Below are positions 59,402 to 64,000 of a DNA stretch of 64,000 bases, piece after piece. Numbering within the stretch: the stretch's first letter is position 1; each line of letters starts with the position of its first letter. This stretch comes from Solea solea (taxonomy: Eukaryota; Chordata; Actinopteri; Pleuronectiformes; Soleidae): assembly GCF_958295425.1 (NCBI RefSeq), contig NC_081137.1, positions 10,951,738-11,015,737 of the forward strand. The letters are read 5' to 3'. The notes below the pieces were generated by a model. It was not told the DNA's origin. It searched no databases and worked only from the letters and a program-made list of their open reading frames with translations. Position numbers and translations under genes: made by a program.

Positions 59402-59409
59402 CTTGTCAT
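59398..59409 (-). promoter_or_regulatory. Three-codon uORF overlapping the omg start
   Basis: ATG ACA AGA TGA: the uORF starts 8 nt upstream of the omg ATG, and its stop codon overlaps that ATG as ATGA. It has G at -3. Such an arrangement could lower translation of omg or work by termination-reinitiation. That it is transcribed is inferred. Confidence 0.5.
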
Positions 59410-61449
59410 TCCAGTCACTTTTCTCTCCTTGCTCCTTCCCTTTTTCTCTTGCTGTCCAGTACCTCTTCTCTCTGCTCTCGTGCTATTAAGCTAAGGACCA
59501 GCTGCTGCTCTGCTGAAGGTGATTTTTTCTTCTTCCTATGCTTGAAGTCGCTTCATGTAATTGGACACTCACTTCACTTGTCCAGTGCAGGTTTTGAAGT
59601 TGTGCCCTCACTTGCCTTGTGGTCGGAATCCTTTCGTCCTCTTTAGAGTAGCTGGGAGTGGATACAGCAGCTTCTTATGTGGATCTTTTGGGTTAGCGCG
59701 ATCAGGCACTGCAGGCTCTGTGTGCTTTACTCTGTGCTGTAGAGGGGAGAGATGGGATGGGATGGGTGGGGTGATGGTGTGATGGTGTGGGGAAGTATTA
59801 GGAGGGGGGTAAGGAGGTTTCCCCTGCATACAAGTCCATTTTAAATCTGGCAGCTTCCAAGAATTAATTCTGTATTCAAACTGACTGCTGTTATTGTGTT
59901 TAAATGTATTCACTGGTTCATTAATTTCACTCCAGCTTGTATTCAAAACAAATGAAACTGCTAGATGTTTCACCAAAGTGTCCCAACAACAGTGACCTAA
60001 TGTAATCTTAACACTTTGTAACTGTACTTAAATTTTTTATTTAATTCATGTTTTTTGGGGGTGGGGGGGATGTACGTACCTCAAGTTCTTTTAAACAACT
60101 TTCACTCCAATACATTTCCTAAATGAACCAGTTCTATTCAGGGATGTCACATCAAGCCAGGCAATTGTCTGGGGGCCCCATTCTTCTTGTTTTTTGATGA
60201 AAAAAAATATTGGCAAGCAAATTTTGCCCAAGAAGAATAATCTCATTTTAAAACTGTGTCTTAATAAGTTAGTATGGCTTACATTGAGCTTTAATTACCA
60301 GTAACAAGCTACAACAATGGTTTTCACAAAATCCTAAGTGGTTTGAGTGTTCACCATTGGTGTGCACATTTTTTTTGTTTGTTTTAAAAAGCTAGTTTTG
60401 TCCTAAATTTTCCATTTTAACACACATTAAAGTGTAACAATCCCCTTTTAAAATGACACATTCAAATCCACTTCTTCAATCCTCATTAAAATAAAATACA
60501 AAATAATAATATATCTGTAATGAAGTTTAATAGATGTGCTATACTAAAATGTTACTAAAGTGGTATTTATAATGTGTATAGTTACCAATATTAGAGCTTG
60601 TAGTTGCAGATTCAGTCGCACACTGTATTCATTTTTTGGATGTGACAGACTACTCAGTACTGCAGCTCCAGAAGGACAAGCCAGTACTTTTAGTTTCAGA
60701 TAATGAGGGGTCAGGAGGGAGAGTGCTTGGTGGGAGGGGAGAAGTGGAAAAGGGAAGGGAAATTTGATTTTGTTTTTTATCTTAAAGGCTTTGAAGACAA
60801 TGCTTAGGTTTTCAAAAATCATATTCATTCTCAAAATCTGCCCATTAATTTACTAACAAGTGTGGCTTTCCATCACTCCATTAACCACTGCCCTTCACAA
60901 AGTATGATTATATTGTCATTCATTGTAATTTTCATTGTGTTTGTTTATATATATACAGTAGTTGCTGCTACAAAAATGTATTGCAGAAGACTGACCTTTA
61001 CTGCAGCTTCCTACATGTCATCAGCAATACAGTCAACTCTCCATCCCACACTGCACTGCCGTGGGACAGATCAGTGGTGATTCAGATGTTAGTCAGTGTT
61101 TAAACGTATACAATGTGACACGATAATATATTCTACTGATTACAGTCTCATGTTACTTCTTCAGTCACGTACGTCTCTCTTTCCACCGCTCTACCTCTCT
61201 CTTCTGCTTGACGGCTTATTCTCAGACTGACCTCAGCCGTGCTGTGGACCGGGGGGGCACAGCCATGACGACGTCACGAGTAAGGTGGACAAATATCTGC
61301 ACAAGACGTGCGGAAGCCGCTCCGTATTGTTTTTTTGAAAAGAGTTTTTGTGTTGCTTTGTCAGCACAGGCTGGGCTGAAAAGAGAACATTCCCTTTGAG
61401 TTGAGTGGCTCTGCCCGGAAAAAAGCACAGTCTCTGCGTGCTGATTACC

Positions 61450-61485
<36 letters not shown>

Positions 61486-62260
61486 CCTTAAATTTGAACA
61501 AAATTGTGTAAAGAAAATGTGCATTTATTTGTGATTCTGCTGTTATGCAACATATCTACAGGTCCAGAAGCCTCTACTGAAGTGTATAAAAAAATGTTCT
61601 CCACTTTTCTGTTAATAAAGTTACAACAACTTTTGTCCCCTACTGTCATGTCTTTATTCAGTCTGAGCTTGTCAACCCCTCCACTTTAAAATTAGATTAT
61701 TGACCTTATGAAACCTGCATGTTTCAACCCTCGTCTGTTTATTTAAAGAGGTCTTGAGCTTGCTGTCATTAATAGTAGTCTTTCTTTCAGTATTGTAGCT
61801 GGGGTTTTTAAACATGCACTAGTGCAGCTGCTTTTAAAAGAAAAGAAAGAGAAAAAAAAAAACCTTGCATTCACCCTTCTGCTTGCTCAAATGTTAGGCC
61901 GATGTCAAAGCTACCATTCCATTCAAAAATCCAGTTCGTAGCCTTTCTACAACAAAGAATTAAAATGTATAATAAACAGTGTATGAGAGCTAGAGCATGA
62001 CTGGTTGTTGTTTTTTTAACGTTAAATAGTCCACAGTCCTTGTGAGTCCATGAATGTGAGCCTCTGACTGACACAACTATATGACTACATGTGGTCCTGC
62101 TCTTGAGCACACTACAGGCCCCACTCACTCTGGTAGTTATACACTGTTATATTTGTCTGTACAAAATCATTTAATAGTGGTGGGCAAGCCCATTTAAAAA
62201 GCAAACAGACATCCAAAATGATCTGATATGTCAATGTCTAGCATGTTACTAATGACACTG
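59410..62260. other. Upstream region of omg; no coding gene recognised
   Basis: This contains the presumed omg 5' UTR and promoter. A CG-richer patch at 61230-61330 includes GACGACGTCACGAG (CRE-like), followed by a TC run at 61456-61492. No EVI2B-like frame was found here. Confidence 0.5.
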
Positions 62261-62261
62261 C

Positions 62262-62399
62262 ATTACATTACATTACATGTCATTTAGGAGACGCTTTTAT
62301 CCAAAGCGACTTACAAGGGAATTGAGTACAACCTGCCAGGGGTGGAGTTGAACTTGCAACCATAGTACCGGTCTTTACCACTGAGCTACCCCACCCCTG
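62262..62399 (-). mobile_element. tRNA-derived SINE, minus orientation
   Basis: On the minus strand: a head GGGTAGCTCAGTGGTAAAG (A-box-like), GGTTGCAAGTTCAACTCC (B-box-like), then TAAGTCGCTTTGGATAAAAG and a TGTAATG-repeat tail. This is the well-known teleost SINE tail. The copy is short (about 138 nt) but has both ends. Confidence 0.8.
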
Positions 62400-62704
62400 C
62401 AGTTTCCTGCCCAGAAATTTGACTGCTGAGACTCAAAGGGCCTTGCTTGCACTTGTAAGTGGCCATGCTGGGTAACATTAACTTATGTAAGAAAAGATCA
62501 TTGCATGCATGTTCGTTTTCACTGCCTCTATAGTAAGATATGGTCTTATATGATGGAAATCATAATATTTTCTTTTTTTTTTTTTTTCTCATTGAAAATG
62601 AAATTTAAATCAAAAACCCCACCAAGAGCCTTCAATTTTACCACCACATCTCTCAATTGAGAACATTGAAAAGAGTTTCTTGCTTTGTTTGTGCATGTGC
62701 ATAT

Positions 62705-63075
62705 TTAAGTACCGTGTGGAGTTGAATTCTCAGATCTATAATCATTTAGTACATTATTGACATAGAGACTGAATAGGATTGGGCCCAGTATTGAACCTTG
62801 TGGAACTCCAGCTGGGTAGTTGAGTGACGGTGATTTTGAGTTTCCTATAATTATGTGCAGTTTGTATTCTCTCTGACAGATGTGACTTAATCTGGCAGAG
62901 GGCACTATTAAAAAGTAAAAAACTATTATAATAATAATAATAAGAAGAAAAAGAACATTTTGAAAGAAGCACATCATGATTAATGGTATGAAAAGCTAAT
63001 TTCAGGTCCAGAAAAACAGCTCCTGCATAACCACCCTGGTCTAGTAAACTTTTAAGATTGTCAAATAAACATCAG
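62705..63075 (-). pseudogene. LINE reverse-transcriptase remnant
   Basis: Minus-strand frames carry GAVFLDLKLAFHTINHDVLL (RT motif A region) and, in another frame, YPAGVPQGSILGPILFSLYV (RT motif B region). Both are diagnostic of non-LTR retrotransposons of the L2/CR1-like group. The parts are in different frames, a TTA/TAA-rich stretch is inserted between them, the usual AFD reads AFH, and no YADD motif follows. The element is dead and truncated at both ends. It lies between omg and evi2a. Confidence 0.85.
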
Positions 63076-63189
63076 GTGGCTGTCTCAGTGTCACTTCAGT
63101 TTCACAATTCAAATCGTACGCCTAAAGTTCACCAGTTCCTCGGAAATGAGGTTCCACTTCATTAGGGCCAGGTTCTGGTCTCCATGAGG

Positions 63190-63216
<27 letters not shown>
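63190..63216 (+). repeat. (CA)n microsatellite
   Basis: Pure CA run just past the candidate poly(A) signal of evi2a. Confidence 0.95.
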
Positions 63217-63222
<6 letters not shown>

Positions 63223-63525
63223 TGTTAGCGGAGTTTTATTCTTCTGCTTGTTTCAAATAATGCTTCAAAATGAATGTATAAAACATGCACACATTTATCT
63301 GCAGAAATAAATATTATAATATAATATAATATTCAAACATGCAAATTAGACAGAAACACAGCCTCAGCTGAACAAATGCAATCCTGAATCACTCTGGTTT
63401 GACCCATTTAGGAAGTCTGGAAAAGCAAAAGTCTGTGAGTACAGAGTAAATCACAGTTCAAGGGGTTTTAAACGCCACAGACAAGTGAAAGGCAGTCACT
63501 CTGGAAACTCCACATGCACACAGCG

Positions 63526-64000
63526 CTACACTGCATCCTTTGGTTTCTCTGCAGCCTCAGAGGAAGAGGAGGAGGAAGCAGCTACAGCGTTGCTGGACTG
63601 GGAATCAGTGGCATCCTCATGCTGCTTTGAGGAGAGAGAATTTTCAGTCACAGTCATCTCTTTCTTTTTCTCACCTGACAAAAATTCCTTGCTGCTGACA
63701 GCATCTGCCACCTCCTTATTCTTCTCTTCTCCCACTTGCCCGTCCTTGTTCTCCTTGGCTTCCCCCTTCCCGCCTTCGTCTTCATTATTATCATTGCCCA
63801 CGTCCTCCTGTGTCTCACTGAAATCGCTCATTAACACGGCAGTCTGTTCGGCTTCCACCTCTGGTTTGCTTTTGTTCTTCCTGGCCGTTCCCATCCAGTA
63901 CTCAGAGTTGCTGATCAGGTCTCCGTTGCTACTCAGTGACTTGAGGCGTTGTCTGAGCTGACACACCTTCCATAGCAACAACAAAGTGGAGAGCAACAGA
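63526..64000 (-). CDS. evi2a: EVI2A-like single-pass membrane protein, C-terminal part (cut by window edge)
   Basis: The frame is open from the right edge to a stop at 63528-63526. It begins inside a transmembrane helix (LLLSTLLLLWKV) followed by a basic stop-transfer (CQLRQRLK) and SLSSNGDLISNSEYW, which lines up with the human EVI2A juxtamembrane region (LFLSTVVL, KV, LR, SNGDFLASGLW). A long acidic, Glu/Ser/Lys-rich cytoplasmic tail follows, ending AAEKPKDAV. No ATG is visible; the ectodomain and signal peptide must lie beyond 64,000. EVI2A is a host membrane protein of unclear function, named for a retroviral integration site. Position and orientation next to omg match the mammalian NF1-intron cluster. 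A possible poly(A) signal AATAAA lies at 63240-63235. Confidence 0.82.
   Translation of the reverse strand, partial: LLLSTLLLLWKVCQLRQRLKSLSSNGDLISNSEYWMGTARKNKSKPEVEAEQTAVLMSDFSETQEDVGNDNNEDEGGKGEAKENKDGQVGEEKNKEVADAVSSKEFLSGEKKKEMTVTENSLSSKQHEDATDSQSSNAVAASSSSSSEAAEKPKDAV

Noticed and set aside
63485..63961. 158-codon plus-strand frame opposite evi2a
   Set aside because: Shadow of the minus-strand evi2a frame; low-complexity Ser/Leu content and no family similarity.
63994..63996. Start of the evi2a frame at 63996
   Set aside because: The codon there is TTG and lies inside a transmembrane helix; the frame is open to the window edge, so the true start is outside.

Overview
The window is nuclear DNA of a bony fish, most likely a percomorph-type teleost. 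It has vertebrate spliced genes with GT-AG introns, very low coding density, tRNA-derived SINEs of teleost type, many short hAT-like and Tc1-like nonautonomous transposons, and abundant CA/GA/TA microsatellites. Nothing in it looks bacterial, viral or plasmid-borne. All recognised genes lie on the minus strand.

Region 1 (1 to about 40,950) is the 5' part of a musashi-2 gene (msi2), an RNA-binding translational regulator. I could place five coding exons by splice sites, phase and conserved protein: exon 1 (40595-40656), exon 2 (40101-40141), exon 3 (39637-39718), exon 4 (36899-36983) and a 42-nt exon 5 (21763-21804). Together they encode the N-terminus and RRM1. RRM2 and the C-terminal half must lie to the left of the window. 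A second, alternative first exon (40101-40191) reads directly into exon 2 and gives an N-terminus that aligns without gaps to the short-leader isoform known from mammals. The introns hold SINEs (two with perfect 14-bp target duplications), MITEs, a diverged tandem array in intron 3 interrupted by a SINE, and stretches that look like conserved non-coding DNA. The exon 1 promoter has a full CRE palindrome among four CCAAT motifs plus a GC box.

Region 2 (about 41,000-56,380) has no recognisable gene. It holds microsatellites, several DNA-transposon remnants (hAT-like at 42.5 and 44.5 kb, a TIR element at 50.1-50.9 kb, a Tc1-like element at 55.2-56.2 kb), SINE fragments and a perfect 16-bp-stem hairpin at 52.0 kb.

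Region 3 (56,381-64,000) is the neural/haematopoietic pair omg (oligodendrocyte-myelin glycoprotein, complete) and evi2a (cut by the right edge). In mammals both lie, antisense and in this order, inside an NF1 intron. Here order and orientation are kept, but I see no nf1 exon around them, and msi2 lies next door instead. The omg reading frame has no ATG in its main exon. I find it 1,650 nt upstream in an 8-nt coding exon piece (ATGAGAAG followed by GTAAGT) that splices in phase onto the main exon. A LINE reverse-transcriptase remnant and a SINE separate omg from evi2a.

The genes do not form an operon-like unit. The main value of the window is the hand-resolved splice structure of msi2 and omg, the alternative msi2 start, and the layered history of mobile-element insertions.
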